From: Afipia sp. 1NLS2
GTDB taxonomy: Bacteria > Pseudomonadota > Alphaproteobacteria > Rhizobiales > Xanthobacteraceae
NCBI RefSeq assembly: GCF_000178995.1
Contig: NZ_ADVZ01000004.1
Span: 124,001-188,000 of the forward strand
Length of the DNA: 64,000 nt
Direction of reading: 5' to 3'
Shown: piece by piece, positions 15,842 through 25,570 of the stretch
Layout of the letters: each line of letters opens with the position of its first letter
Numbering within the stretch: position 1 is the first letter of the stretch
Position numbers and translations under genes: made by a program
The notes under the pieces: generated by a model
What the model was told of the DNA's origin: nothing
The model's input: the letters and a program-made list of their open reading frames with translations, nothing else
Database searches by the model: none

Positions 15842-17998
15842 ATGAACAGGACGGTTTTTTCCCTTCCCGCCACGGCGGACTACACCACGGCGCGGGGCCT
15901 CGAGGTCTCGCGGCGGGTCACGTCGTTTTCCGGCGGACAGAAGCTCGATGCGCTGATCGACCTCCTGGATCGCCGCCGTGGCGTCGTGCTGTCGTCCGGC
16001 ACCACGGTGCCGGGGCGCTATGAGAGTTTCGATCTCGGTTTCGCCAATCCGCCGCTACGGCTGGAATCGGTCGGCGAAAAATTCTTCATCGAGGCGCTGA
16101 ATGCGCGCGGCAAGGTGCTGATCGCCTTTCTCGCAGCCACGCTGAACAACCCCGCCGTCGCGATCACGTCCAAGACCGCCGATCGCATCGAAGGCCACAT
16201 CGTGCGTGGCGATGCGCCGGTGGAGGAGGAGCAGCGCACGCGGCGCGCTTCCATCATGTCGCTGGTGCGCGAGATCATCGCCTCGATGAGCTACACGGGC
16301 GACCCGCTGCTTGGCTTGTTCGGCGCCTTCGCCTACGACCTCGTGTTCCAGATCGAGGACCTGAAGCAGAAGCGCCAGCGCGACGCCGACCAGCGCGACA
16401 TCGTGCTCTATATTCCCGACGAACTCTTGGCCTACGACCGCGCCACCGGGCGCGGCGTCGTGATCGATTACGAATTCAGCTATGGTGGCGTCAGCACGCG
16501 CGGCCAGGATCGCGACACGCCCGACAGTGTCTACACCAAGACCAAGCGTGAAGGCTTTGCCGACCATGCGCCCGGCGTCTATCAGGCGACGGTGGAACGC
16601 GCCCGCGCGGCGTTCGCCCGCGGCGATCTGTTCGAGGCGGTGCCGGGGCAGTTGTTCGCCGAGCCGTGCGATCGCACGCCGGCCGACGTGTTCAAGCGGC
16701 TGTGCATCATCAACCCGTCGCCTTACGGCGCGCTGCTCAATCTCGGTGACGGCGAGTTTCTCGTCTCCGCATCGCCGGAGATGTTCGTGCGCTCCGACGG
16801 CAAGCGCGTCGAGACTTGCCCGATCTCCGGCACCATCGCGCGCGGTGCGGATGCCATCGGCGACGCCAAGCAGATTCAGGAATTGCTGAACTCGCAGAAG
16901 GACGAGTTCGAGCTCAACATGTGCACCGATGTCGACCGTAACGACAAGGCGCGTGTCTGTGTCCCGGGCTCGATCAAGGTGCTGGCGCGCCGCCAAATTG
17001 AAACCTATTCAAAGCTGTTTCATACCGTCGATCACGTCGAAGGCATGCTGCGTCCCGGTTTCGATGCCATCGACGGCTTCCTCACCCATTGCTGGGCGGT
17101 GACGGTCACCGGCGCGCCGAAGCTGTGGGCGATGCAGTTCGTCGAGGACAACGAACGCTCCTCGCGCCGCTGGTATGCGGGCGCACTCGGCTTCCTCGGA
17201 TTCGATGGCGGCATCAACACCGGCCTCACCATCCGCACCATCCGCATGAAAGATGGCTTGGCCGAAGTGCGCGTCGGCGCGACGCTGCTGTTCGATTCCG
17301 ATCCTGTCGCGGAAGAAAAGGAATGCCAGACCAAGGCGGCGGCGCTGTTCCAGGCGTTGCGTGGCGACGCGCCGAAAGCTCTCTCGAGCTTCGCGCCGGA
17401 TGCCACCGGTTCGGGCAAGCGCGTTCTGCTGGTCGATTGCGATGACTCTTTCGTGCACATGCTGGCGGATTACTTCCGGCAGGTCGGCGCCAATGTCAGT
17501 GTGACGCGGCACCTGCACGCGATGCAGCGGCTCAAGAACGAAAAGTTCGACCTGCTGGTGCTGTCGCCGGGGCCGGGGCGGCCAGAGGATTTCGGTGTCT
17601 CGAAATTCATCGATGAGGCGCTTGCCAAGAAGATGCCGATCTTCGGCGTCTGCCTCGGCGTGCAGGCGATCGGCGAGTATTTCGGCGGCGAACTTGGCCA
17701 GCTCGCGCAGCCCGCGCACGGACGGCCCTCGCGGATTCAAAATCGCGGCGGCACGTTGATGCGCAACCTGCCGAATGAACTGACCATCGGCCGCTATCAT
17801 TCGCTGTTCGTCGGCCCCGCCACCATGCCGGACGTGCTCGTCGTTACAGCAACCACCGAGGACGGCATTCCGATGGCCATCGAACACAAGGAGCTACCGG
17901 TCGGCGGCGTGCAATTCCATCCTGAATCGCTGATGTCGCTGGAAGGCGATGTCGGGCTAAAGATCGTGGAAAACGCCTTCCGGCTGGGGCAGAAATGA
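15842..17998 (+). CDS. trpE(G): Anthranilate synthase, fused TrpE-TrpG
   Basis: A 718-residue fusion of both anthranilate synthase subunits, which makes anthranilate from chorismate and glutamine, the first step to tryptophan. The TrpE part spans about residues 1-515 ('[12 protein letters not shown]', '[17 protein letters not shown]', '[14 protein letters not shown]'). The TrpG glutamine amidotransferase spans about 525-718, with nucleophile C604 (FGVCLGVQA) and the His of 'QFHPESLMS'. The start at 15842 follows AAGAGGA. Expression is probably controlled by the attenuator upstream. The apt gene begins two bases after its stop codon. Confidence 0.96.
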   Translation: MNRTVFSLPATADYTTARGLEVSRRVTSFSGGQKLDALIDLLDRRRGVVLSSGTTVPGRYESFDLGFANPPLRLESVGEKFFIEALNARGKVLIAFLAATLNNPAVAITSKTADRIEGHIVRGDAPVEEEQRTRRASIMSLVREIIASMSYTGDPLLGLFGAFAYDLVFQIEDLKQKRQRDADQRDIVLYIPDELLAYDRATGRGVVIDYEFSYGGVSTRGQDRDTPDSVYTKTKREGFADHAPGVYQATVERARAAFARGDLFEAVPGQLFAEPCDRTPADVFKRLCIINPSPYGALLNLGDGEFLVSASPEMFVRSDGKRVETCPISGTIARGADAIGDAKQIQELLNSQKDEFELNMCTDVDRNDKARVCVPGSIKVLARRQIETYSKLFHTVDHVEGMLRPGFDAIDGFLTHCWAVTVTGAPKLWAMQFVEDNERSSRRWYAGALGFLGFDGGINTGLTIRTIRMKDGLAEVRVGATLLFDSDPVAEEKECQTKAAALFQALRGDAPKALSSFAPDATGSGKRVLLVDCDDSFVHMLADYFRQVGANVSVTRHLHAMQRLKNEKFDLLVLSPGPGRPEDFGVSKFIDEALAKKMPIFGVCLGVQAIGEYFGGELGQLAQPAHGRPSRIQNRGGTLMRNLPNELTIGRYHSLFVGPATMPDVLVVTATTEDGIPMAIEHKELPVGGVQFHPESLMSLEGDVGLKIVENAFRLGQK

Positions 17999-17999
17999 A

Positions 18000-18554
18000 A
18001 TGGCAGAAGCATCCATGAGCGTCGCAGACGATTTGAAAGCCTCGGTTCGCGCGATCCCGGATTATCCGAAGCCGGGCATCATCTTCCGCGACATCACCAC
18101 GCTGCTCGGCAATGCATGGGCGTTCCGCCGCGCGGTGGACGAACTGGTGCAGCCGTGGGCAGGCTCCAAGATCGACAAGGTCGCGGGCATGGAAGCACGC
18201 GGCTTCATCCTCGGCGGCGCGGTCGCACATCAGGTTTCGGCTGGCTTCGTGCCGATCCGCAAGAAGGGCAAGCTGCCGCACACCACCGTGCGCATCGCTT
18301 ACTCACTTGAATACGGCATCGACGAGATGGAGATGCACGTTGATGCGGTGAAGCCCGGCGAGCGCGTCATCTTGATCGACGATCTGATCGCGACCGGCGG
18401 TACGGCGGAAGGCGCGGTGAAACTCTTGCGCCAGATCGGCGCCGAGGTGGTGGCGGCTTGCTTTGTCGTCGATTTGCCCGAGCTGGGCGGTGCCGCGAAA
18501 CTGCGCGCGATGAACGTGCCGGTGCGCACGCTGATGGAATTCGACGGGCACTGA
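18000..18554 (+). CDS. apt: Adenine phosphoribosyltransferase
   Basis: A 184-residue purine salvage enzyme that makes AMP from adenine and PRPP. The PRPP-binding motif is [14 protein letters not shown], and the family N-terminus is '[18 protein letters not shown]'. The start is the ATG at 18000, one base after the trpEG stop; an internal ATG at 18015 (MSVADD) is an alternative. Both trpEG and Apt use PRPP-linked metabolism, but the coupling here is mainly positional. Confidence 0.94.
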   Translation: MAEASMSVADDLKASVRAIPDYPKPGIIFRDITTLLGNAWAFRRAVDELVQPWAGSKIDKVAGMEARGFILGGAVAHQVSAGFVPIRKKGKLPHTTVRIAYSLEYGIDEMEMHVDAVKPGERVILIDDLIATGGTAEGAVKLLRQIGAEVVAACFVVDLPELGGAAKLRAMNVPVRTLMEFDGH

Positions 18555-18565
18555 CCGCCGGGCGG

Positions 18566-19231
18566 TCAGGTGTGCAGCTTCAGCCGCTTCTCCAGATTCC
18601 TGAATTTGGTGTAGTTCGCGCGCGTCCATTGATGCAGTTCGGAGGATGAATCCTGCGCCGTGCGCAAGTAGTGCGTGAACGAGAAATTCGTCCGCTGCAC
18701 GATGGAGCGCAGGAACGCGGGCAACGCCGCGATGTGAAGCGGCCGCACACCGGCAAAGTCCTTCGGTGTCTCTCCGTGTAGGACGTGCTCGTTGTCGATT
18801 GCAATTAGCGGCGAGCCGGGGAAAGTCTTGCGCAGCATGGCCCAGGCGTTCGACGAGGCGCGGGTGGCATCCGGAATGAACAGCACGATCGGCTCGACGC
18901 CGCGCCGGATCGCTTCCTTCATGAAGCCGATCTCATCGGCGAGCCTAAAGAAATCGTCGAACGCATGCAGCCCGAGGTCGATCACCTTGGCGACGCCGTC
19001 ATTGACGATCAGGCGATCCATCAGCGCCATCTGCGCGTGGGTGTCGCTGATCGAAGCGGTCTCGGTGGTGCGCGGCAGGAAATCCAGCAGCGAGGGTTCG
19101 CGGAGATTGATGTCGAAGGCGAGCACGCTGCCGTTCTGCAGGATCAGGAACTCGCTCAGGACGCGCGAGAGCAGCGTCTTGCCGACATCGGGACGCGGCG
19201 AGCAGACGATGTAGACGGGCGTGCGCGGCAT
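18566..19231 (-). CDS. ParA/MinD-like P-loop protein with degenerate Walker A
   Basis: A 221-residue protein beginning like a ParA/MinD-superfamily ATPase: 'YIVCSPRPDVGKTLLSRVL', then 'VLAFDINLREPSLLDFLP'. The loop reads R-P-D-V-G-K-T where deviant Walker A proteins have K-G-G-x-G-K-T, so the signature Lys is Arg and the glycines are lost, though GKT remains. It lies 45 bases downstream of a second ParA-like gene on the same strand and converges with apt. No ParB or parS-like repeats are seen nearby. Nucleotide binding and role are uncertain. Confidence 0.75.
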   Translation of the reverse strand: MPRTPVYIVCSPRPDVGKTLLSRVLSEFLILQNGSVLAFDINLREPSLLDFLPRTTETASISDTHAQMALMDRLIVNDGVAKVIDLGLHAFDDFFRLADEIGFMKEAIRRGVEPIVLFIPDATRASSNAWAMLRKTFPGSPLIAIDNEHVLHGETPKDFAGVRPLHIAALPAFLRSIVQRTNFSFTHYLRTAQDSSSELHQWTRANYTKFRNLEKRLKLHT

Positions 19232-19276
19232 TGTTGAAACCAGCCGAAAGCCGTGGGTCTGGCGCGGCTGTCGTTC

Positions 19277-20038
19277 TTATTCGTCGGCGGAGGGGCGGGT
19301 AAAGCCCTTGTCCTTGCTGCCGACGATATCGGTGAGCTTGATGCGGTCGAACTCGCCCCAGACGTTGCCGAGCCAGTGCCGCACATAGCCGCGCAGCACG
19401 AAGGAATAGTTCGCGGTTTCGTCGGCGGGGCCTTTGTTGGCCACGAATTTCAGGAAGGGAACCGAGGAGACTTCGACCTGCTCATAGGCCATTTCGTTGA
19501 GCTTCGGAATCGTGATCTCGGTCGCGTTCTTGATGCGCTTGAAGTAGGAGTTGTAGGTAGCCTGATCCCACTCGAAGAAGCTCGTGTTGTTGATGAAGTT
19601 CTTCACGAGGAAGTACTTCGCACCGTCCATGAAGCTCGCGGTTTCCGCGATCTCGTCCAGCGAGGCGATCGACGGGCCGAGGATATGGAACACGGCGAAG
19701 GTGATCTGGCCGGAGCGGGCGGCATCGAGAAAGCCGATATCGCGCAAGGCGGCGAGGGTGGGCGACATCAGACCTGCGCGGACGTCGATCACGGTGACGT
19801 TCGCGGTCGCCGTGTTGAGCGTATCGAAGATCTTCATCTGGTCGGAGGTCGTCGTGACGTCGACGATCTCGGTCACCTGGGGGTGAAAACGCTTCAGCGT
19901 GCCGCGCGGCGATTCGGTGTCGAACGCTCGCGTCGGAATGTTGTTGGCGGTGAAATAGTCCAGAACGGTGCGCGATACCGTGGTCTTGCCGACCCCGCCC
20001 TTGTCCGCGCCCACCACAATAACTGCCGGCTTCGCCAT
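19277..20038 (-). CDS. ParA/MinD-like P-loop ATPase
   Basis: A 253-residue SIMIBI-class ATPase. The deviant Walker A is intact: 'VVGADKGGVGKTTVSRTVL' (about residues 7-25), followed by the Walker A' region 'RAFDTESPRGTLKRF' and 'VTVIDVRAGL'. The ATG at 20038 has AAGGGA four bases upstream; a GTG one codon before is less likely. It is transcribed ahead of the degenerate paralogue, and the two are likely partners. I cannot assign cargo; positioning, regulatory or polysaccharide-related roles are all known in this superfamily. Confidence 0.8.
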   Translation of the reverse strand: MAKPAVIVVGADKGGVGKTTVSRTVLDYFTANNIPTRAFDTESPRGTLKRFHPQVTEIVDVTTTSDQMKIFDTLNTATANVTVIDVRAGLMSPTLAALRDIGFLDAARSGQITFAVFHILGPSIASLDEIAETASFMDGAKYFLVKNFINNTSFFEWDQATYNSYFKRIKNATEITIPKLNEMAYEQVEVSSVPFLKFVANKGPADETANYSFVLRGYVRHWLGNVWGEFDRIKLTDIVGSKDKGFTRPSADE

Positions 20039-20229
20039 CACGTCCCTTTATCGCGCAAGATAGACCGCCGATGTGACAGCTACCCAGCCATTTTTTTGGA
20101 CCATGGCAGAAAATGCGGAGAATTCAATTCTTTACAGGCGTTCTTAACCGTATTCACACGGTTTCCTTAATGGACGGCCGGTTGCGGCTGCCTGTTGGCA
20201 GGCTGCCGCAACACCTTCTGGCGCTTGAT

Positions 20230-20269
20230 AAAAAGGCTCCCGCCCCCTGGGGAAGAGAGCGGGAGACCG
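20230..20269 (-). terminator. Intrinsic terminator on the minus strand
   Basis: Read on the minus strand, CTCCCGC and GCGGGAG form a stem around a loop of about 14 bases, followed by CCTTTTTA. It lies 64 bases after the stop of the secreted-protein gene at 20334. The rest of 20042-20333 shows no coding sequence. Confidence 0.7.
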
Positions 20270-20333
20270 CGCTGTGCTCGCGGAGTAGAGGCCGAAATCG
20301 TTTATGGCTTGAATGGATTACGGCTTGAATGGA

Positions 20334-20732
20334 TCAAGGCTTGGCGACGTGCCAGGCGCCATTGAGGAAGCCATCGCCCTTCACATCGCCCGCGGCCATG
20401 TCCTGCTTGAAGGTGTAGAGCGGCTTGCCCTTGTAGGCCCACATCTTGCTGCCGTCGTCACGGGTCACGACGGTCCAGTCGCCAGAGGCCTTGGCGTCCG
20501 CGGAAGCGGCAAGGATCGGCCAGTTGGCGGCGCAGGGGCCGTTGCAGGCGGATTTGCCGGCAGAATCCTTGGCGAAGGTGTAGAGGGTCATGCCCTTGGC
20601 ATCGACTAGAATCTTGCCCTTCGAGCTTTCGGCAGTCTTGGCCGGGGCCGGAGCCATGGTCTGCGCAAAAGCGAGCGAGCCGAAGGCGGTGGTCATGACA
20701 ATGGCGGCGGCGAATTTGAGTGAGGTCTTCAT
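20334..20732 (-). CDS. Secreted COG4315 / lipoprotein_15 repeat protein
   Basis: A 132-residue exported protein. A signal peptide (residues 1-23, 'FGSLAFA' cut) is followed by two 'secreted repeat of unknown function' units: 'GMTLYTFAKDSAGKSACNG' with 'CAANWPIL', and 'KPLYTFKQDMAAGD'. The two Cys of CNGPC may form a disulfide. The ATG at 20732 starts the signal peptide. Family function is unknown. It is a single-gene unit ending at a terminator. Confidence 0.88.
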   Translation of the reverse strand: MKTSLKFAAAIVMTTAFGSLAFAQTMAPAPAKTAESSKGKILVDAKGMTLYTFAKDSAGKSACNGPCAANWPILAASADAKASGDWTVVTRDDGSKMWAYKGKPLYTFKQDMAAGDVKGDGFLNGAWHVAKP

Positions 20733-20798
20733 ACGTGTACTCCCTGTGAAATCCGAAACGCAGGCGCTTCACAGGGACAAACTCCGGCCCCTCCCGGT

Positions 20799-21779
20799 TT
20801 ATTCCGCTGCCTTGTCCGGCACCGCGTCGCCCCAGTCCCACCGCCGTGCGGCGGCATAGGCCAATTTGTCGCGGCGGGGCACGGACATGAACGAAAGCCC
20901 CGCTTTCGTGCAGAGCTTGGCGTTGACCGCGACCTTATTGAGCGTCGGCTGCGCCAGCACGCGTGCGGTGTTTACCATGTGCGGTGAACGCGACAGCGCC
21001 ACATAGATGAATCGCTCGTCCTCGAACGGCACCTCCGCGCCCTTGAGTTGCTTGTGTGCGCGGGAGCGCGACAACCGCTGCGAGAAATGGCACCAGTCAG
21101 GCGGCGTCAGCGGACAGGCGCGATTGTGCGGGCAGGGCGCGATGATATGCGCGCCTTGCGCGATAAGCCGCGCGCGCAGCGCGAGGATGCGTTCATAGCC
21201 TTTGGGCGTACCGGGCTCGACCACCAAGAGCGTGCCGCGCGTCTTCTGCCACATCAGATCGGCGAGCGCATCGCGGTCTGCGTCGCCGAGTTCGTTGATG
21301 ACATAGCTTGCGATCACGAGATCGGCGGCGTCCATCGCCGCGAGTCCGGCGAGAACGTCGCTTTCGACGTAACGCATCGCCGCAAGGCGGCTGCCTTCGG
21401 TGGTGTCGCAAGCCAGCGCGCGCAATGCCGCGTTGGCGTCGATGGCAGCAAAGCCTGTGAGGGAATCGAATGTCTGTGCCGCCGCCCAGCTTGCTGTTGC
21501 GGGCCCCGCGCCGATATCGAGCAGCGTTGCGGGTGCGAAGTCTGGATATTGCTCACGCAACGCGTGGAGGCTCGCGGAAATCGCGGCGTAGGTGGCGGGC
21601 ATCCGTGCGAGCGCGTAGGCAAGTGCATCCCGCTCGGTGCGGATCGGCGCGGAGGTGCCGCCGCCACGATAATTCTCCGAGATCGCGCCCGCGCGCTTCG
21701 CCGTGTCCACGCGTGACAGGCCTTCAGCCTTGGCGGCGAGTGCGGCTTTCAGGTCGGGAGGGAGATCGAAGGCGGGCAT
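20799..21779 (-). CDS. Rsm22-like small ribosomal subunit methyltransferase-family protein
   Basis: A 326-residue protein of the Rsm22 family. The SAM-binding region is 'TLLDIGAGPATASWAAAQ' (residues about 85-102), with 'VIASYVINEL' after it. A cysteine/histidine cluster, 'CPHNRACPLTPPDWCHF', resembles the proposed Fe-S site of mitochondrial Rsm22. Homologues are linked to assembly of the small ribosomal subunit. It is just downstream of smc on the same strand (27-base gap). Confidence 0.88.
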   Translation of the reverse strand: MPAFDLPPDLKAALAAKAEGLSRVDTAKRAGAISENYRGGGTSAPIRTERDALAYALARMPATYAAISASLHALREQYPDFAPATLLDIGAGPATASWAAAQTFDSLTGFAAIDANAALRALACDTTEGSRLAAMRYVESDVLAGLAAMDAADLVIASYVINELGDADRDALADLMWQKTRGTLLVVEPGTPKGYERILALRARLIAQGAHIIAPCPHNRACPLTPPDWCHFSQRLSRSRAHKQLKGAEVPFEDERFIYVALSRSPHMVNTARVLAQPTLNKVAVNAKLCTKAGLSFMSVPRRDKLAYAAARRWDWGDAVPDKAAE

Positions 21780-21806
21780 TGCATCCTAGATCCCCGCGCC
21801 CGCGCG

Positions 21807-24800
21807 CTATGCCACGTTCTGGTCGAGCACCTTCATCGCGCCGTCAAGATCGACCGACACGAGCTGCGACACGCCGCGCTCGGCCATGGTGACGCCGAAC
21901 AGCCGGTTCATGCGCGCCATCGTGATCGGGTTGTGCGTGATGATGATGAAGCGCGTCTCGGTCGAGCCGGTCATCTCATGCAGCAGGTTGCAGAACCGCT
22001 CGACATTGTGGTCGTCGAGTGGTGCGTCGACTTCGTCCAGCACGCAGATCGGCGACGGGTTGGTCAGGAACACCGCGAAGATCAGCGCCAGCGCCGTCAG
22101 CGCCTGCTCGCCGCCGGACAGGAGCGACAGCGACTGCGGCTTCTTGCCGGGTGGCTTGGCGATGATTTCGAGGCCCGCTTCCAGCGGGTCGTCGCTCTCG
22201 ATCAGTTGGAGTTCGGCCTGGCCGCCGCCGAACAGTTCGGTGAACAGCCGCTTGAAGTGATTGTTCACTGTTTCGAACGAGGTCAGCAGGCGCTCGCGGG
22301 CTTCCTTGTTGAGGCTCTGGATGCCGGTGCGCAGCTTCTTGATGGCTTCCACGAGGTCGTCGCGCTCGGTGGTAAGGCCGGTGTGCTGCGTTTCGATCTC
22401 GCGCAGTTCCTGCTCGGCAAGCAGGTTGACGTTGCCGAGCCGGTCGCGGTCGCGGCGCAGCTTTTCGACATCGATCTCGGCGGAAGCAATGTCCGGCAAT
22501 TCGGTCTCGGGCGTCACTTCGGCCATCGCGGCAACAGCGTGCGGCTCGACCTCAAGAGTGTCGTGGATTTCGCGCTCGATGTCTTCGAGGCGGCGGCGGG
22601 TCGCCTCCATGCGCTCCTCGGCGCGGGCGGTGGCTTCGCGCGCGGCGGACAACGCTTCGAGCGTGGCGCGGGCGGCCTTGTCGGTTTCCGCCATCAGGCT
22701 TTCGGCGGCTGCAAGCGCATCGGCGGCTTCGCGGCGGGCGGCTTCGGCGGTCTCGATTTCGCTGATGATGCCGCGGCGCTTCTCGGCGAACTGCGCCGGC
22801 GCGTCCTCGAGCTGCGCGCGCTCCGCCTTCACCTCGGCGGTGCGCTCCTCGATGGTGGCGATCTGCGTAGTGGCGTTGGTCTTGCGGGACTGCCACTCGT
22901 TGCGCTCGGAGGCGATGGCCTGCACACGGCGGTCGGCCAGTTCAGCTTCGCGGGCGAGCGCCTGCGCCTCGGCGCGCACCTGCGCGGCACTCTGGCGCTT
23001 CTCGTCCATCCCGGCGCGCGCGGTGGCCAACTGAGCCTCGGTCTCGTCGCTTGCTGGCAGTTCGGCGACGGCCTGCGTCGCCACGCTATGGGCGCTGTCC
23101 GCCTCGGTGCGGTCGGCGGCAAGACGTGTCTGCGCCTCCGCGAGCGCGGAGCGGCGCGCGGCGTGGCGATTGATTTCGCGCTCGGCGCTCGCGTGACGTT
23201 CGCGCGCGGCATCGGCGTCGCGTTGCGCGGCACGGGCGGATTCACGCGCGGCCGATTCGGCGGCGGCGGCAAACTTTAGTTCGGATTCGGCGGCTTCCAG
23301 CGCCTGCCGCTTGGCGGTGGCGTCGGCGCGAGCCTGCTCCAGTTCGTGTTCAATGTCGGCAAGACGCGCGCGTTCGGCGAGACGCCGCGCCGCGCCGGTT
23401 GGCGCATGTGCACCCGCGATGAAACCGTCCCAGCGCCACAGATCGCCTTCGGTGGAGACAAGCCGCTGGCCGGTCTTCAGCCGGCTCACCAGTTCTGCGC
23501 CCCGCTCGCGGCTGACGACGCCGATTTGCGCGAGACGCCGCGCCAGTTCCGGCGGCGCGTTGACGTGGGTCGCGAGCGCCTCGACGCCGTCCGGCAACGC
23601 CGGATCGTCCGCCATCACGCCGAGGTTCGACCAGCGCAGTGGCGCGGAGGCATCGGTCGGCGCATCGAGATCGTCACCGAGCGCGGCACCCAGCGCCTTC
23701 TCGTAGCCCTTGGCGACGCTGACGCCGTCGATGATCGATGGCCACAGGTTCTTGGTCTCGCTGGTGACGAGCTTGGCGATGGTCTTGGCTTCGGTCTCAA
23801 GGCGCTGCACGCGCTTGTCGGCTTCCACCACGGGTGCGCGCGAGCCATCGAGCTTGGCGCGCGCCGCGACCTGCGCGGCTTCGCTCGTCTGCACCGTGCT
23901 GGCAGACTGCGCGAGGGTTTCCTGCGCGGCGGCCATCGCCTGTGCCAGCGTTTCGAGATTGGCGAGACTGCCGGTCTCGGCGTCCAGCTTCTCGACATCG
24001 CGGTTGACGCTGGCGATTTCCTGATCGATGCGCGCGAGGCGTTCCGCGTGGGTGCGGACATTGTTTTCGAACTGGCGGCGGCGCGCGGTGAGATCGGCCA
24101 GCGCGGTGGTGAGTTCGGAGAAAGTGCGCTCGGCAGCGGCCAGCGCTTCATCGGCTTCCGACACCTTGGCGTCTGCGCCGCTGCGCTTCTCGACGCGCGA
24201 CTTGATTTCTTCCTTGAGGATTGCTTCCTCGGAATCGAGCCGTTGCATGGCGACGTCGGCATCGGAGAGCTGGCGCTGTTCGCGCTCGATGTCGGCGGTA
24301 AACTGCGTCAGGCGGCGGTCAAGCTCGGCGGCGCGCTCCTTGGCGCGCTCCTCCTCGCGGTCGAGCATGTCGCGCGCGTTGGTGAGGCGTTGCAGACCGG
24401 CGGCGGCGCGGGCTTCGTTCTCGCGCAGCGCGGGCAGCTCCGAGGCGCGGATCGCCTGGATGCGTGCAGCTTCGGCCTGGTGCTGAACACGCTCGGCCTG
24501 CTCGCGCACGGCAAGATCATGGGTGCGGCCGGATTCGGCGACGTCCTCGTTGGCTTGCAGCCAGCGCAGATGAAACAGCAGCGCCTCGGCCTTGCGGACC
24601 TTGGCCTGCACTTCGCGATAGCGGATCGCCTGCCGCGCCTGCCGCTTCAGGCCGTCGATCTGGCTTGCGAGCTGGCCGATCACGTCTTCGACGCGGGTGA
24701 GGTTGGTCTCGGCGGCTTTGAGGCGCAACTCGGCCTCGTGGCGACGGGCGTGAAGGCCGGCAACGCCGGCGGCGTCTTCCAGCACGCGGCGGCGCTGGTC

Positions 24801-25271
24801 GGGACGGGCCTGAATGATCTCGCCGATCTTGCCCTGATGGACGAGGGCAGGCGAACGCGCGCCGGTCGCGGCATCGGCGAACAGAATCTGCACGTCGCGC
24901 GCACGAACGTCCTTGCCGTTGATCCGGTAGACCGAGCCTGCTTCACGCTCGATGCGGCGCGACACTTCCAGCAGTTCGGAATCGTTCATCGACGAAGGCG
25001 CGGAACGATCCGAATTGTCGATCGTCATCACCACTTCGGCATGGTTGCGCGCGGGGCGGTTGCCGGAGCCGGAGAAGATCACCGCGTCCATGTCGGCGGC
25101 GCGCAGCGACTTGTAGGACGTCTCGCCCATCGCCCAGCGCAGCGCTTCGACCAGATTGGATTTGCCGCAGCCGTTCGGGCCGACAACGCCGGTTAGGCCG
25201 GGCTCGATCAGGAAATCGGTCGCCTCGACGAACGATTTGAATCCATGCAGGCGAAGGCGCGTCAGTTTCAT
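21807..25271 (-). CDS. smc: Chromosome segregation protein SMC
   Basis: A 1154-residue SMC ATPase, the core of bacterial condensin. It has Walker A GPNGCGKSN near residue 30, two long coiled-coil arms of heptad-rich Glu/Ala/Arg sequence, a hinge around residues 530-640, the ABC signature LSGGEQALTALAL near 1047 and Walker B with D-loop 'CVLDEVDAPLDD'. The ATG at 25271 begins the conserved 'MKLTRLRLHGFKSF'; the upstream 50 codons are not family sequence. Its position near a DsbA-like and a DUF721 gene is usual in Rhizobiales. Confidence 0.96.
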   Translation of the reverse strand: MKLTRLRLHGFKSFVEATDFLIEPGLTGVVGPNGCGKSNLVEALRWAMGETSYKSLRAADMDAVIFSGSGNRPARNHAEVVMTIDNSDRSAPSSMNDSELLEVSRRIEREAGSVYRINGKDVRARDVQILFADAATGARSPALVHQGKIGEIIQARPDQRRRVLEDAAGVAGLHARRHEAELRLKAAETNLTRVEDVIGQLASQIDGLKRQARQAIRYREVQAKVRKAEALLFHLRWLQANEDVAESGRTHDLAVREQAERVQHQAEAARIQAIRASELPALRENEARAAAGLQRLTNARDMLDREEERAKERAAELDRRLTQFTADIEREQRQLSDADVAMQRLDSEEAILKEEIKSRVEKRSGADAKVSEADEALAAAERTFSELTTALADLTARRRQFENNVRTHAERLARIDQEIASVNRDVEKLDAETGSLANLETLAQAMAAAQETLAQSASTVQTSEAAQVAARAKLDGSRAPVVEADKRVQRLETEAKTIAKLVTSETKNLWPSIIDGVSVAKGYEKALGAALGDDLDAPTDASAPLRWSNLGVMADDPALPDGVEALATHVNAPPELARRLAQIGVVSRERGAELVSRLKTGQRLVSTEGDLWRWDGFIAGAHAPTGAARRLAERARLADIEHELEQARADATAKRQALEAAESELKFAAAAESAARESARAAQRDADAARERHASAEREINRHAARRSALAEAQTRLAADRTEADSAHSVATQAVAELPASDETEAQLATARAGMDEKRQSAAQVRAEAQALAREAELADRRVQAIASERNEWQSRKTNATTQIATIEERTAEVKAERAQLEDAPAQFAEKRRGIISEIETAEAARREAADALAAAESLMAETDKAARATLEALSAAREATARAEERMEATRRRLEDIEREIHDTLEVEPHAVAAMAEVTPETELPDIASAEIDVEKLRRDRDRLGNVNLLAEQELREIETQHTGLTTERDDLVEAIKKLRTGIQSLNKEARERLLTSFETVNNHFKRLFTELFGGGQAELQLIESDDPLEAGLEIIAKPPGKKPQSLSLLSGGEQALTALALIFAVFLTNPSPICVLDEVDAPLDDHNVERFCNLLHEMTGSTETRFIIITHNPITMARMNRLFGVTMAERGVSQLVSVDLDGAMKVLDQNVA

Positions 25272-25570
25272 GCGAGACTTACTCTGTTGGCGGCCGCACA
25301 AACGGCCTGCCGTACCAAATCCATTGCGGATGTCATTCCCATCCGGCGACCGGGAGCAGGAGCGAATCGCCCAAACCCGCCGTTCAGGCCGGACAATGGC
25401 CAGCGGGCGGGGGCAGGGCAACGCCTGCGCGCCCGTTTCCGGGGGATTCTGGTCGATTTTCCAACGGTTTTACGGCGCTTTTCCGGGTTCCATGAGAAGG
25501 AAAAGCGAACAAAAGGGCTCAATACCGCCTGTCCCGGGGGCGCCGGTTCCAGAGCCGGGGTGGAAAGACC
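25272..25570. other. Intergenic region between dsbA-like gene and smc
   Basis: A 299-base spacer on the leader side of smc. It contains GC-rich imperfect repeats but no convincing gene, terminator or RNA. It probably carries the smc promoter. Confidence 0.5.

Noticed and set aside
23346-25196. A 616-codon plus-strand frame opposite smc
   Set aside because: Gly/Ala/Leu-rich sequence arising from the coiled-coil codons of smc; no start signal.
25272-25570. Possible small RNA or gene between smc and the dsbA-like gene
   Set aside because: Only imperfect GC-rich repeats; no terminator, conserved motif or start signal could be supported.
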